From: Roseomonas fluvialis
GTDB taxonomy: Bacteria; Pseudomonadota; Alphaproteobacteria; Acetobacterales; Acetobacteraceae
DNA: 64,000 nucleotides
Assembly (NCBI RefSeq): GCF_022846615.1
Contig: NZ_AP025637.1
Location: forward strand, 3,621,001 to 3,685,000
Reading direction: 5' to 3'
The notes under the pieces are model-generated. The model was not told where the DNA came from, did no database searches, and worked only from the letters and a program-made list of their open reading frames with translations. The translations under genes were made by a program, and so were the position numbers. This document shows positions 39,301 through 46,124 of this stretch, piece after piece (within the stretch, counting starts at the first letter, position 1; each line of letters opens with the position of its first letter).

Positions 39301-41737
39301 GGATGTCACCGCGGTCTTCGACCTCGACCTGGTCAAGACCATCGTCGCGACCTCCCTGCCCGAGACCGACAGCGATCGCTTCGATCCACTGGCCCCTGAC
39401 CTCGCGATCGGCGAGACGGTCACCTATGAGTTCGTGGTCACGCTGTCGGAAGGCACGCAGCGGCTGGTGATCTCCGACCTGATCCCGGAGGGGCTGATCC
39501 CGCTCGACGGCGAGGCGGTGGTCGTCTCGACCGGGGCGGGCATCAGCGCGGGTGCCGGCGGCACGCTGGCGCCGACCGCCGTCATCAACGGCCGCGCCGT
39601 CACCTTCGACTTTGGCACGCTGGTCAACACGGGCGACAACGTCACCGACGGCGCCGACCAGGTGGTGGTACGCATCACCGCCCGCGTGCTCGACCTGCCG
39701 ATCAACACCAATGGCCGCCAGGTCGAGAATGCCGGCGAGGCGACCATCGCCGCGCCGACCGACCCGACCGCGCCGGGCGGCACCGTCGTCGCGAACGACA
39801 GCGCCGTGGCCGACATCGTCGTGCCACGCTATCTGCTCGACAAGGCAGTCGACCAGGTGGCGGGCGATGCCGGCGACGTCTTCACCTATACGCTGACGCT
39901 CTCGCCCGCGGCCGGCACGGATGCGCCGGCCTACAACCTTCTCATCGAGGACCCGCTGTCGCCCTTCCTGGTCGTCGTGCCCGGCAGCGTGACCACGAGC
40001 GTCGGCACCGCGACGCTGGTCGGCAACACCATCCGCATCGAGATCCCGGTGCTGCTGCCCGATGCCGCGCCAGTCATCATCACCTACCGCGCCGCATTCT
40101 CGGATGCGATCGAACCCGGCCAGGTCGTGCCGAACCTCGCGACGCTCGACTACGCGACCGCGCCCGACTTCGGGCGCGACCTGACCGACACCGCGGAAGC
40201 CTCGGTGCGCGGCGTCTTCGACCTGGACCTGACCAAGGAGATCGTCGCGACCTCCCTGCCCGAGACCGGCAGTTCCTATTTCGACCCGACGCTACCCGAC
40301 CTCGCCGCCGGCGAGACCGTCACCTACCGCCTGACCGCGACGATCTCCGAGGGCACGCAGCGCCTGGTGATCACCGACACGCTGCCCGACGGCCTGGTGC
40401 CGGAACAGGTGCGCGTCGTCTCGCTCGGTGCGGGCATCGCCGCCGGCGCGCCGACCATCACCATCAACGGCGGGGTGGTCACGCTCGACTTCGGTATCGT
40501 GGTGAACACCGGCGACAATGTCGCGGGCGACCAGGTGGTGGTCGAGATCATCGCGCGCGCCAACGCCACGCCCGCCGCCGGGACGGTGCTGGTCAACGCC
40601 GCCGAGGCAACCGTCACCGCGCCGACCGACCCCAACGCCGCTGGCGGCACGCTGACCGCGACCGATACCACCGGCGCCGAGGCCGTCGCCGCCGTGCTGG
40701 TCTTCGACAAGCAGTCCGGCCCAGCCAATGTCGCGCTGGGCGAGACGGTGAACTACACGCTCACCCTCTCGCATGCGGGCAATTCCACGGCGCCGGCCTA
40801 TGAGGTGGTGCTGTTCGACCCGCTGTCGGAAGCCTCGCTCTCGCTGATCGCCGGCAGCGTCACCACCAACTTCGGCACGGTGGTGATCGGCAATGGCGGC
40901 GGCGACACCACCGTGCGCGTCACCGTGCCGGTGCTGATGCCCGGCCAGGTGTTGACCGTGACCTTCCAGGTGCGCGCGGTCGGCGTGCCGATCCCCGACG
41001 GTGTCGCGATCAACACCGCGGAATTCGGCAGCACCTCCGCGCCCGGCGACGTGCCACCCGGCTTCACCCGGCCGCTGTCCGGGCAGGACAGTTCCTCGGT
41101 GGCGATCGCCTCGGGCGTGCCGCCGGAAGGCGGTGCGCTATTCGCCGACTACGAGGACGCCTTCCGCCGCATCAGCCGCAATGCCATCAACGCGCCCATC
41201 GTCCTGGCCGGCACCGCGCAGCCCGGCGCGGCCGTGGCCCTCGCGCTGCAGGATGCCACCGGTGCGCCGATCACCATCATCGGCCTCACCGCCGATGTCG
41301 GCGGGCATTGGGTGGCAAGCCCGATCCCGACCGGCGCGCCCGGCACGGCGGGTGTTGCCGCCAGCGAGGACATGGAACGGCTGGCGGGACGCGACAGCAG
41401 CGTCGCCGGATCCGCGGCCTTGCCCGCGGCGCCGCGCACGGTGCTGGCGCCGACGCCGAACACCGCGCCCTACAGCGTCTCCGCCACCGAGGCGCCGGCC
41501 GCCTTCGACACGCGCCCGGCCATGGATGGCGTGCGGACCACCTATGCCGGCACGCTCCAGCCCGGCGGCATCTTCATCGACTCACCCAGCAGCCCCGGGC
41601 TCGCGGCCACCGCACCGATTGCCGCCCAGGTGACCAGGGATCTCGCGGGCCTCTCCGCGCCTACCAGCCTTGCCTGGAACCGCTTCGCGCTCGACTTCGC
41701 CGCCGCTACCGCATCCTCTGGCGTGGCCGCCCGCTAG
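27347..41737 (+). CDS. Giant LEPRxLL-tagged repeat surface protein (4796 aa)
   Basis: A single uninterrupted 4796-residue frame. The TTG at 27347 is the only plausible start after the in-frame stop at 27293. Residues 11-17 read L-E-D-R-L-L-L, a variant of the LEPR-XLL motif found at the start of very large exported proteins. Residues about 20-930 hold four or five looser beta domains. Residues 932 to about 4590 are 12 tandem two-part units of 286-328 residues. Part A begins K-x-I-V-A-T-S-L-P-E-T-G, with G-E-T-V-T-Y and D-x-L-P-x-G. Part B begins with a D/T-K, has G-D-A-G-D-V-x-T-Y-T-V and ends near P-G-Q-V-V-x-N-T-A. These match DUF11/conserved-repeat and fimbrial D2-like beta domains. A bacterial Ig-like domain (about 4605-4665) and a disordered tail follow. 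I saw no cysteine. Probably a secreted cell-surface adhesin or stalk, exported by the five downstream gene products. Confidence 0.85.
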   Translation: MTRLESLFVQLEDRLLLAAQPVVAIDGDLQPLIGEQAQITVTFDNQPDGSAGGDVGYAPYVDLILPQNGADGAGVGNNPVNDGVSFASASYLGVSLSATVLEFDAAGQAVHPFARDGSGNLRVVNAADYGAAAGDQLVVFALPYGSFVPDQPAAAIQVTLNVSNLADLDTPLPISAVGGFAYGRDALNNPTADPPVLGQPVTVQLTPTLLTIDKTFNGPEGETATGPSYPRSYTIDLDIATGQVVTGASLLDTLPDGIVVIGTPTITGAPGSAAYDPITHTVSASLNGSVTGVAGPEATLTINFYVAETLVPGAANTPVLDPITGAPRTLENNVSAEVDWDPIDPRDDPRTIIVDPDGPEEVFTAKSIATQKSQTVVIDANAAGLGPGDTIEYTINVQISDYFNFRNLVLSDVMSDGQVYVANTARIAVLEAGSTLGSGLFAVPNFTAVRDSGTGRTAFTFDVSDQLVANGALDGVLQGGDGGLGPTTLQITYRAEVERYFLVPKANGDPIAVGQGDSLSNQASVTGEIVNDLGVPTGGAPNDGTSSSAQIATGSTSKTIYALNGQLVGPGPVQIAAGDLITFRLTYSMPQTLTQELRLTDYLPLPVFDVDTFTLSLLDEVSPAAPGEDVAKWGPLAVGFSQELTEIPEVLVNSAANSLTFVFRNLEPVVPTSTTADILFTIRVADQPFGDGLLLTNQVLAVETSTTGTTSSSEAIIQVTLTEPELRITKGVIATDSPQGILTPGTVGPVPFTAPGSPGVRFSGVIDSTDLALTPVDSNLGNVDAGDRVSFAIVVENIGSGRNGAYDIVISDNLPQGYRIPTSGLNLQVTDGAGNALAYAIIGDVFTGGIQLIDPAGGATGALSPFSPTSGTNIVVITYDLELTETPQPRSQLTNLAEIENYAAIEGGIDRVPTTQEQTFDIATVQVGDPTFEKTIVTTSLPETGQNAGNPAFPDLNIGETVTFELVGTLREGRIVGLAFEDRLPTSPGRLDFVSASVVSIGSSLFVRNPDGTPGVALTAPAIDVNGNTIRLVFADDIVNMPDNVVNDGDRIVIRVTAIAADVPQNSAGTDLVNTGALQFIISSGVVELTDTATAEIVEPAFTLTKNADRETVEGGDIVTYTVTLAPTASTAAGPAFDLVFVDPLLFGSLTLVAGSATLVTGPAGGATVTEVGGTVRVNASVILPNESITFTYRARVEPTVEAGTSLPNVVVYNADSYPGVNPEGVERQYELSATESVRVPGPGLVKTVIAADTSLPETGSNRYDTSRVDLAIGEIVTYRITLTLPEAVTNTVTFTDLLPVLGGPAGANGVFQYLNAGITRVGANITGLPLVVTPVVSDRDNDGVLDTVTFSLGTLTNTPDDDSDADDQIEFFVTARVRDAAANFAGNAPINQATVTYEADGITVTQSASARVDIVEPTIVIDKLSSDSSGDGGDVVSYVVGIAIQDPNAGPAYDVVITDNVPVGINIDAATLAFVGVPPIGSTIAYDATTRVITVTVPVLLFEDAPVIFGYNTVVANTVRPDEVLTNVAEVVYDSHPGDVPTEFQREYLPVRDSTTFTVDRPVMSKRVIDTDIPTTQFDQQQPTIQDVAIGETVTYLVTLRMPEVTTNIVLTDLPPRQDGSPAIAGDMRYVSSRVISIGGNLQLGAGAPSVGDAGVVFDPDGDGIVNTITWDFGLITNIADNVESDRDLIVVEVVLRVADLPSNQVGDRLINVAQAQYTRADGSTALVTQNETVEIVGPELLVDKAASVATGDAGDVVTYTVTVTHDDPRSSSDAFALLLTDLLAPGLNLVVGSVTVNIAGGGPGTVSILSGNTAGDSSVIVAVSQLRERLLLPDDVLTVTYQARLADSVRHGDVLTNTADLDWQSAPAGFVEARTDSATDTASVRVVLPATIDKVVVATSLPETDSSFFNPANPDLAIGEEVTYEIRIRLGEGTQSVLVQDALPSGLQFISGSVVSIGANITGTAIGVGAVPVVVGGAITFDFGDSVVDAGNNTADDGDVIVMRVVARVLPGASAGDVLTNAATFTTESGTVTDTAPIDVVEPNVTITKTASVPSGDAGDLVTFTVVIAQAGGASGPLYDLAAEDILPAGYVLVAGSATATRGTVSEVGGTTVRVSLAGAALLPTDNAQTPGVDETRIVLTYSARLVDAVQPGQVVTNTVAFSGSSAPGGGPTTETYTGQDDASVTVTMPVTIDKSIIATSLPETQGADLAQGETVTYRLVATLSEGTQTLVIRDTLPTGLVLVSASVTAVGAGLPPSLLSVGNSGTGQGILFDFGTVVNTGNNIAADGTVTIEVLARVQDSTPIAAGTVLTNSAQVTVTSPTNPTAPGGTQTDTDTVPVEIVAPSVSIVKVNDVPTGTAVDAGDLITYTLTVTNAASATSPAYDMVVSDPLPAGLVFVAGTVTTSRGSVTLGNGAGDTGFSVSVPVLLAGETAVITFQARVAVTVAPDATVTNTAEADYDTAGGPGGLPGQVTDSSDITIARPTITKVVTATSLPQTGDDQFTVGIPDLAIGETVTYTITVTLPEGTMPVRLVDSLPSGVSGPGTIAWVSSQILSIGAGMTGGPGLVVGAQGVVSDSDGNGVLDQVLWDLGTIVNAGDNGGGDTIVFQVVGRVIDRPENAAGDRLTNTATLDYDGAGTAPVLTATADTETVEPALGPPVKTADIASGNAGDLVTYSVSIPRLGSASAPAFDVLIEDTLPPGVILVPGSATLNLAADRYVIESGATPGDTVLRISIAEYLLTDPASLTLTYQARLADTLRDGEVVTNTVGFTYDSAPGATPGQRVYAEQTDTASVTADFEVALDKQIVATSNPDTGTGEFDPTLQDVAIGETITYRLVVTLGEGTQRLSVSDQMPAGLEALSATVVSVGSSISGNLLGVGAAGTIIGGTVTFDFGTAVTNRGDNAANAGDTIVMEVVARVRDVAGNIAGTTLTNNATAASDTGTGTTTAPPQTVEVVAPELTIVKSVDQLTGDAGDIFTYTVTVDHTAASSAGAYDVVIEDVLDAVFAPQSVTSTAGTAVIIGNTIRLTLPSFLTTDAPIVVTYVVAFRDTIEPGQVVGNTATLDYDSNPGPGGRPGEGQTSAPDVTGVFALDLTKQIVATSLPETGTGAFDPSLTDLAVGETVTYRLTATLSEGTQTLVIADTLPAGLGLVSAAVTAVGAGLPPALLSVVNTGVGQGIVFDFGTVVNTGNNIAGDGTVTIEVVARVLDVAGNTAGTVLTNAATATVTAPTDPTAPGGTLTDSAATSAEVVAPDVVITKTSTLASGDAADEVTFTVIVTQQQGATGPLYDLVLTDPIPAGMAIVAGSVTTTRGTITSGNTTGDTALRIDVGGLALAAADDAGTPGVDEASITITYRARLTDAVQPGQVIVNTASYTALSAPEAGAGGEARPFTGSDDAALTVAMPVALDKQIVATSLAESGTDQFDPTLTDLAVGETVTYRLTATLSEGTQTLLITDTLPDGLEVLSARVVTVGAGLPPGLAGTTAVIAGQSVTFDFGTVVNTGNNIAGDGILAVEIIARVRDVAGNVAGTTLTNAGSVTVTSPDNPQAPGGTEQATDTTTAEVVEPELLIDKTVPPGFAAPGETISYTVTLSHAQGSTAAAYDIVLADLLSDPYLDLVAGSVVTSAGTVTLGNGAGDTTIRIDVPVLALGDVLTVTFTARVSATAPGGVTLANTVVADFDSAGGPGGRPDEVTDGTTTPGVPSLIKEIVATSNPDTGSDQFDATVPDLAIGETLTYRLTITLPQGTTENLVLSDLLPDALLPLAARVVSVGSGLAAGTPTVLVAGQEITVTFGTVVNGSGAAVGAEDTIVIEVDARVIDLAGISAGASLVNAAQADFTIDGRDGTLDVTAPAELVEPELTITKAVDVLTGDAGDVFTYTVTIAHAAESTAAAYDLLVTDLLDARFVPIDVTSSVGTASIVGNGIRLEIPRLLTTDAAVTLTYRVRFADTIEPGQVVGNTASLGWDSNPGTGGRPDSGQASAQDVTAVFDLDLVKTIVATSLPETDSDRFDPLAPDLAIGETVTYEFVVTLSEGTQRLVISDLIPEGLIPLDGEAVVVSTGAGISAGAGGTLAPTAVINGRAVTFDFGTLVNTGDNVTDGADQVVVRITARVLDLPINTNGRQVENAGEATIAAPTDPTAPGGTVVANDSAVADIVVPRYLLDKAVDQVAGDAGDVFTYTLTLSPAAGTDAPAYNLLIEDPLSPFLVVVPGSVTTSVGTATLVGNTIRIEIPVLLPDAAPVIITYRAAFSDAIEPGQVVPNLATLDYATAPDFGRDLTDTAEASVRGVFDLDLTKEIVATSLPETGSSYFDPTLPDLAAGETVTYRLTATISEGTQRLVITDTLPDGLVPEQVRVVSLGAGIAAGAPTITINGGVVTLDFGIVVNTGDNVAGDQVVVEIIARANATPAAGTVLVNAAEATVTAPTDPNAAGGTLTATDTTGAEAVAAVLVFDKQSGPANVALGETVNYTLTLSHAGNSTAPAYEVVLFDPLSEASLSLIAGSVTTNFGTVVIGNGGGDTTVRVTVPVLMPGQVLTVTFQVRAVGVPIPDGVAINTAEFGSTSAPGDVPPGFTRPLSGQDSSSVAIASGVPPEGGALFADYEDAFRRISRNAINAPIVLAGTAQPGAAVALALQDATGAPITIIGLTADVGGHWVASPIPTGAPGTAGVAASEDMERLAGRDSSVAGSAALPAAPRTVLAPTPNTAPYSVSATEAPAAFDTRPAMDGVRTTYAGTLQPGGIFIDSPSSPGLAATAPIAAQVTRDLAGLSAPTSLAWNRFALDFAAATASSGVAAR
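30140..41112 (+). repeat. Twelve tandem A/B domain repeats within the giant gene
   Basis: The A-part of each unit starts at 30140, 31079, 32039, 33023, 33926, 34805, 35756, 36626, 37571, 38465, 39323 and 40223, all in one frame. Periods are 858-984 bp. Later units (7-12) are more alike than early ones. Identical 47-bp blocks occur at 36893-36939 and 37835-37881, and the I-V-A-T-S-L-P-E-T block is nearly identical DNA at about 36640, 39340 and 40240, which points to recent duplication or gene conversion. Confidence 0.9.
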
Positions 41738-41772
41738 CCATGCCCCGCCAGCCGAAACTCCGGGAAGATTTC

Positions 41773-43596
41773 ATGCTCCGACGCATCGCCTGCACGGCCG
41801 CCCTGGTCCTGGCCGCCGCGCCCGCCTCCGCGCAGGGCTGGATCAACGACCGGTTCAACAACGCCATCGTCAACGTGGATTCGATCACGCAGCGCTTCCG
41901 CGAGCAGATCACGCAGGAGGTCGGGCGCATCGGCCGCCGCCCGGCGCCGCAGCCGCTGCCGACCGCCGCCGAACTGCGCGCGGTGCGCGAGACCAACCGC
42001 TGGTGGGCCGCGCAATCCACCCAGGCGATCGGCGAACCGGGCACGCCGATCCGCATGAGCCTCGCCTTCGTCTACGACAGCGCGCTCATCAACTCGGCGC
42101 AGATCCGCGTCTTCGGCGACCTGCCGGCGATCCGCGAGACGCTGCCGCGCGAGGTCGAGGGCCGCTACACGCCCCGCATCTACGGCGAGGGCCGCGCCGA
42201 GGAAATCAACGACCCGACGCGCAGCCCCGCCAATACGCGCGGCAATGCGCGTCTGGTGCAGCGCGAACAGGCGGTCGAATTCGGCATCCGCCAGCGTACC
42301 ATCACCGGCGGCGAATACACGATCGGCCAGCGCTTCTGGAACATCTCCTCGAATTCCACCGACTACCAGCCAGGCCAGCAGACCCGTGCGCGCACCTTCA
42401 TCTCCGTCGTGCAGCCGCTGCTGCGTGATTCCGGCGCCGCCTATACGCGGTCCCTGCACGAGGTCGCGCGCCTGGATGCCACCGTGGCGCAGGCGGAATT
42501 CCGGCGGCAGACCGAAAGCCACCTGCTCGACGTCGCGCGCGCCTACTGGACGCTGCACCTGGCGCGCGCAGCGAACCTGCAGAAGGAGCGCGCCGCGACC
42601 AATGTGCGCGGCCTGGTCGGGCAGCTCGAAGGGCGCTCGCAGCTCGATGCCGATCCGCTGCTGATCAGCCGCGCGCAATCCGCCCTGCTGATCCGCGAGG
42701 CCGAACTGCTGCGCGCGCGCGCCTCCATCCGCAATGCAGAGGCCCGCGTGCGTGGCCTGGTCAACGACCCGCGCTTCGAACAGGCCGGTGCCGGCGAGCT
42801 CATCCCGGTCGACCTGCCGCTGATCGCGCATGAACCGCTGCCGCTGCAGACCGTGCTGGAGCGCGCCGTCGCCTTCCGGCCGGAGGTGCAGCAGCTGTTC
42901 CTGCAGCACCGCGCCGCCGTGCTGCGCGAAGGCCAGGGCCAGATCGAGGCGCTGCCCCGGCTCGATGTGATCCTCGAAGGCAATTACGGCGGGGCCGCGC
43001 CCAACACCTGGGAAGGTGGCGAAGCCTGGCGCGACACCCGGCGCAACACCAACAACCCCGGCGGGCTGTTCGGCCTGCGGCTCGAGATCCCGCTCGGTTC
43101 GGATGCGCTGCGCGCCCAGGCCGACCGCCGGCGGCTGGAAACGCGCCAGGTCGAAAGCCAGGGCCGCGCCACCCTCGCGACCATCATCGCCGAGGCCGAG
43201 ATCACGCTGAACGAATACAACGTGGCCTATCGCGAACTCGCCGCCCGCGCCGCGGTGCTGCGCGCCACCGCGCGGGACTACGGCATCGAGGACGAGCGCT
43301 GGCGCCAGGGCGTTGCCGGTGGCCGCGGCGAGGGTGCGGCGAACGCTCTGGAACGTCTGCTCTCCGCCCAGGACCGCCTGACCGATGCGGAGGAGGCGCT
43401 GACCGTCGCGCAGGTCACATTCACCCTCTCCTTCCTCGCCCTGCAGCGCGTGCAGGGCACCTTCACCGCCATGCAGCAGATGGCCATGCAGCGCGTGGAC
43501 GACGCGGCCCGCGGGCCGAGCTTCGTCTTCCGGCGCGACCCCTCGGCAGTAAGCCGCCCCACCACCACCACCATAACGCCCGGACCCGCCCGATGA
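41773..43596 (+). CDS. TolC-family outer membrane channel
   Basis: 607 residues from the ATG at 41773, which has a GGGAAG ribosome site and starts a signal peptide (M-L-R-R-I-A-C-T-A-A-L-V-L-A to A-S-A-Q). An alternative ATG at 41740 adds 11 residues. Two long alpha-hairpin halves are seen, with Y-W-T-L-H-L-A-R-A near residue 257 and a second helix set around 400-560 containing R-P-E-V-Q-Q. The extra N-terminal 100 residues before the first TolC repeat are unusual. It would form the outer-membrane exit duct. It starts 35 bp after the giant gene and overlaps the lipoprotein gene by 4 bp. Confidence 0.85.
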   Translation: MLRRIACTAALVLAAAPASAQGWINDRFNNAIVNVDSITQRFREQITQEVGRIGRRPAPQPLPTAAELRAVRETNRWWAAQSTQAIGEPGTPIRMSLAFVYDSALINSAQIRVFGDLPAIRETLPREVEGRYTPRIYGEGRAEEINDPTRSPANTRGNARLVQREQAVEFGIRQRTITGGEYTIGQRFWNISSNSTDYQPGQQTRARTFISVVQPLLRDSGAAYTRSLHEVARLDATVAQAEFRRQTESHLLDVARAYWTLHLARAANLQKERAATNVRGLVGQLEGRSQLDADPLLISRAQSALLIREAELLRARASIRNAEARVRGLVNDPRFEQAGAGELIPVDLPLIAHEPLPLQTVLERAVAFRPEVQQLFLQHRAAVLREGQGQIEALPRLDVILEGNYGGAAPNTWEGGEAWRDTRRNTNNPGGLFGLRLEIPLGSDALRAQADRRRLETRQVESQGRATLATIIAEAEITLNEYNVAYRELAARAAVLRATARDYGIEDERWRQGVAGGRGEGAANALERLLSAQDRLTDAEEALTVAQVTFTLSFLALQRVQGTFTAMQQMAMQRVDDAARGPSFVFRRDPSAVSRPTTTTITPGPAR

Positions 43597-44009
43597 TCCG
43601 CACCCTGCTTCTGCCCGTCCTCGCCCTGCTGCCCGTCCTCGCGGGCTGCTCCTTCGAGAACGACACGACCCGTCTCTCCGGCGCCGAGACGCGGTCGATC
43701 ACCGACAGCCCGCGCATCGTCCCGGCCGGCTTCGTGCGCGAACGCGACGGCACGCGCATGGAACTGGTCACCGCCGACGGCACGGTGATGAACGGGCTGC
43801 TGACCCTGCAGACGCAGCCGATCGTGGTGCCGCTGGCCGCGACCGGCGAACCACTGGTCGGCGGCGGCACCGACCTGGCCGGTGAGGTCAGCGGCAACGG
43901 CTCCACGATGGCCTGCCGCTTCCGCCTGCTGAACCCCGCGCGCGGCGTCGATGGCGGCGGCAGCGGCCGCTGCGAAGGCGCCGGCCGCCGCGTGGACTTC
44001 CTGTTCTGA
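43593..44009 (+). CDS. Small lipoprotein of the export operon
   Basis: 138 residues; ATG overlaps the TolC stop (ATGA). A lipobox L-A-G-C puts the lipidated Cys at residue 19, so it is anchored in a membrane, most likely the outer one. The mature part is a short beta-rich domain with no recognised family. It could be an accessory of the TolC-type duct or of the giant protein's anchoring. Known only by position and lipobox. Confidence 0.75.
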   Translation: MIRTLLLPVLALLPVLAGCSFENDTTRLSGAETRSITDSPRIVPAGFVRERDGTRMELVTADGTVMNGLLTLQTQPIVVPLAATGEPLVGGGTDLAGEVSGNGSTMACRFRLLNPARGVDGGGSGRCEGAGRRVDFLF

Positions 44010-44065
44010 GCAGCGCCGCCGCGCTGATCCTGGAGGCGACGCCTCGGCTCGCCCCGGGTGTCGCC

Positions 44066-46114
44066 GTGCGGCGCATCGACAGCGGCCGGGACGCGCTCTG
44101 GGTCTTCCGCAATCCGGCGACCGGGCGCTATTTCCGCGCCTCGCCGCGGCTGTACATGCTCGCCGCCGCGCTCGATGGCCGCACGCCGGTCCGCGCCGCG
44201 CTCGCCGCCATGCCGCCGGATGACAAGACAACGCCCGAGGCGATGGCCGAAGGCATCGCCGGCATGGTGACGGCCGGGCTGCTGTTGCTCCCGGGCGCGC
44301 GCCCGCCGCCGCCCAAGCGGCGCGGCGCGATCGGCATGCTCGCCGCGGTCGCGTTCACGCGCGTGCGGATCGGCGATATCGGCCGTGCCTTGCCATTTCT
44401 CGCCCCTCTGCTCGGCTGGCTGTTCACCGGCCTCGGTGCGGCGATCCTCGCCGTGCTGGTCGGCGCGGCGGCGCTGTCCTGGGCCGGGCGCGGCCCCGAC
44501 CTCGCGGAGCAATTCGCGCGCTACGGCGACCTGCGGCTGCACGATGTCCTTGTCGGCTATCTGATCTTCGCCGCCGCCAAGCTGCTGCACGAGGGCGGCC
44601 ACGCCGTGGCGCTGCAACGCATGGCGCGGGCGGAAGGGTTGCGGACCGGGCCGATCGCCTGGGGCGTGTCCTTCATGTTCCTGCTGCCGGCGCCGTATGT
44701 GGATGCCTCGGCGGCGTGGATGCTGCGCAGCCCCTGGCGGCGGGCCGTGGTGGGGCTGGCGGGGGTCGCCACCGACCTGCTGATCGCGGCGCTCGCGGCG
44801 CTGGCCTGGGCGCAGCTCGGCCCGGGTGCGCTGCGCGACCGGCTGTTCGACCTCGTGCTGATCTGCAGCGTGGCCTCGCTGCTGTTCAACCTGAACCCGC
44901 TGGTCAAGCTCGATGGCTACTACGTGGTGTCGGACCTGGCGGGGATCCCGAACCTGCTGGCACGTGCCCAGGCGGCGCTGGCGCGGCTGGTCTTCGGGCC
45001 GTTCGGCCTCGCGCCCCGGCCGCAGGCCAGCGAGGCACCGCTCGCCCTCTATGCCTTGGCGTCCTGGCTGTATCGCTGGACGGTCTATCTCGGGATCTTC
45101 TGGCTGGCGGGCGGGATGCACTGGCTGCTCGCCGGCGGTGTCGCGGGGGTTGTCGCGCTGCTGTTCCTCGGCCTGCCGCTGCTGCGCCTCGGGCGCGCGA
45201 TCCCCGCCGCCTATGGCCGGGCGCCGGCGCGCGCGGCGATCTTCGCGGCGGTTGTCACGGGCATCGTCGCGGCGGTCTTCGTCGTGCCGCTGCCACAGCA
45301 TGTGGTGGCCGAAGGCGTGGTGGTGCGCCAGGGCCTCGCCCTGGTCTTCGCGCCAGCGGATGGGCGGATCGCCGCGGTCGCGCCGGCCGGCGACACCACG
45401 GGCGCGCCTGTGCTACGCCTCGAGAACCCGGAGACGGAGCGCCTGCTGACGCAGGTGCGCGCCGAGGCCGGCGCGCTCGCTGTCGCCGCGCGCCGCGCCC
45501 GCGCCGCCGGGGCGGAACGCGTGGACGCCGCCGCCGAACGCGAACGCGCCGTCGCCCGCCAGGTCGCCGCGCTGGAAGCCGAGCGCGCCTCCTGGGACGT
45601 GATGGCCCCCGCCGGTGCGCATTGGGAACCGCTGCGCGCCGAAAGCTTCGGCGGGGCCTGGGTGCGCCGCGACGACTCCCGCCCGCTCGGCGCCGTGTTG
45701 GCCGATGGGCCGGCGGTGATCCATGTCGTGCTCGACCAATGGGACGGGCCCGCAGCGCTCGGCGTGCTGGCCGCGCGGCCAGATCCGGCCATCCCGCTGC
45801 GGCTGCGCGGCGGCACTGCGGCCACACTCCAGGGCCGCCCGGCCGGCCCCGCAATGGAGGCGCGTGACAGCCTGCCCTCCCCGGCCTTGTCCCTCAGCGC
45901 CGGTGGTCAGGTGGCGACGCGGCGCGACACCCGGGGCAACGAAGTGCCCGCCGAACGCGTCTTCGAACTGCGCATCGCCCCGGACCCTGCCGGCGCCGCC
46001 GCGCTGCGCCATGGCGCGCGGGTGGAGGCCTGGCTCGACCTCCCGCCGGCACCGCTGGCCGACCAGGTCTGGCGGCGCGCGCGGCAGGTCCTGCAACGGC
46101 GTCTGGCTGTATAG
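44066..46114 (+). CDS. PqqD-like / M50 zinc protease / HlyD-like fusion membrane protein
   Basis: 682 residues from the GTG at 44066. The N-terminal part resembles a PqqD-type domain (W-V-F-R-N-P-A-T-G-R-Y-F-R, about 12-24). A membrane core of roughly seven helices (about 110-425) carries H-E-G-G-H at 175-179 and N-P-L-V-K-L-D-G at 277-284, the two zinc motifs of M50 site-2 proteases. The C-terminal 250 residues contain a biotinyl/HlyD-like hairpin (A-P-A-D-G-R-I-A-A-V) and a coiled coil at about 460-510, as in periplasmic adaptors. In the same frame, residues similar to the PqqD fold continue upstream to 44006 with no ATG, GTG or TTG, so the true start may be a CTG at 44006. Likely function: inner-membrane processing and export of the giant protein. 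Confidence 0.75.
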   Translation: MRRIDSGRDALWVFRNPATGRYFRASPRLYMLAAALDGRTPVRAALAAMPPDDKTTPEAMAEGIAGMVTAGLLLLPGARPPPPKRRGAIGMLAAVAFTRVRIGDIGRALPFLAPLLGWLFTGLGAAILAVLVGAAALSWAGRGPDLAEQFARYGDLRLHDVLVGYLIFAAAKLLHEGGHAVALQRMARAEGLRTGPIAWGVSFMFLLPAPYVDASAAWMLRSPWRRAVVGLAGVATDLLIAALAALAWAQLGPGALRDRLFDLVLICSVASLLFNLNPLVKLDGYYVVSDLAGIPNLLARAQAALARLVFGPFGLAPRPQASEAPLALYALASWLYRWTVYLGIFWLAGGMHWLLAGGVAGVVALLFLGLPLLRLGRAIPAAYGRAPARAAIFAAVVTGIVAAVFVVPLPQHVVAEGVVVRQGLALVFAPADGRIAAVAPAGDTTGAPVLRLENPETERLLTQVRAEAGALAVAARRARAAGAERVDAAAERERAVARQVAALEAERASWDVMAPAGAHWEPLRAESFGGAWVRRDDSRPLGAVLADGPAVIHVVLDQWDGPAALGVLAARPDPAIPLRLRGGTAATLQGRPAGPAMEARDSLPSPALSLSAGGQVATRRDTRGNEVPAERVFELRIAPDPAGAAALRHGARVEAWLDLPPAPLADQVWRRARQVLQRRLAV

Positions 46115-46124
46115 TGGGCTGGCC

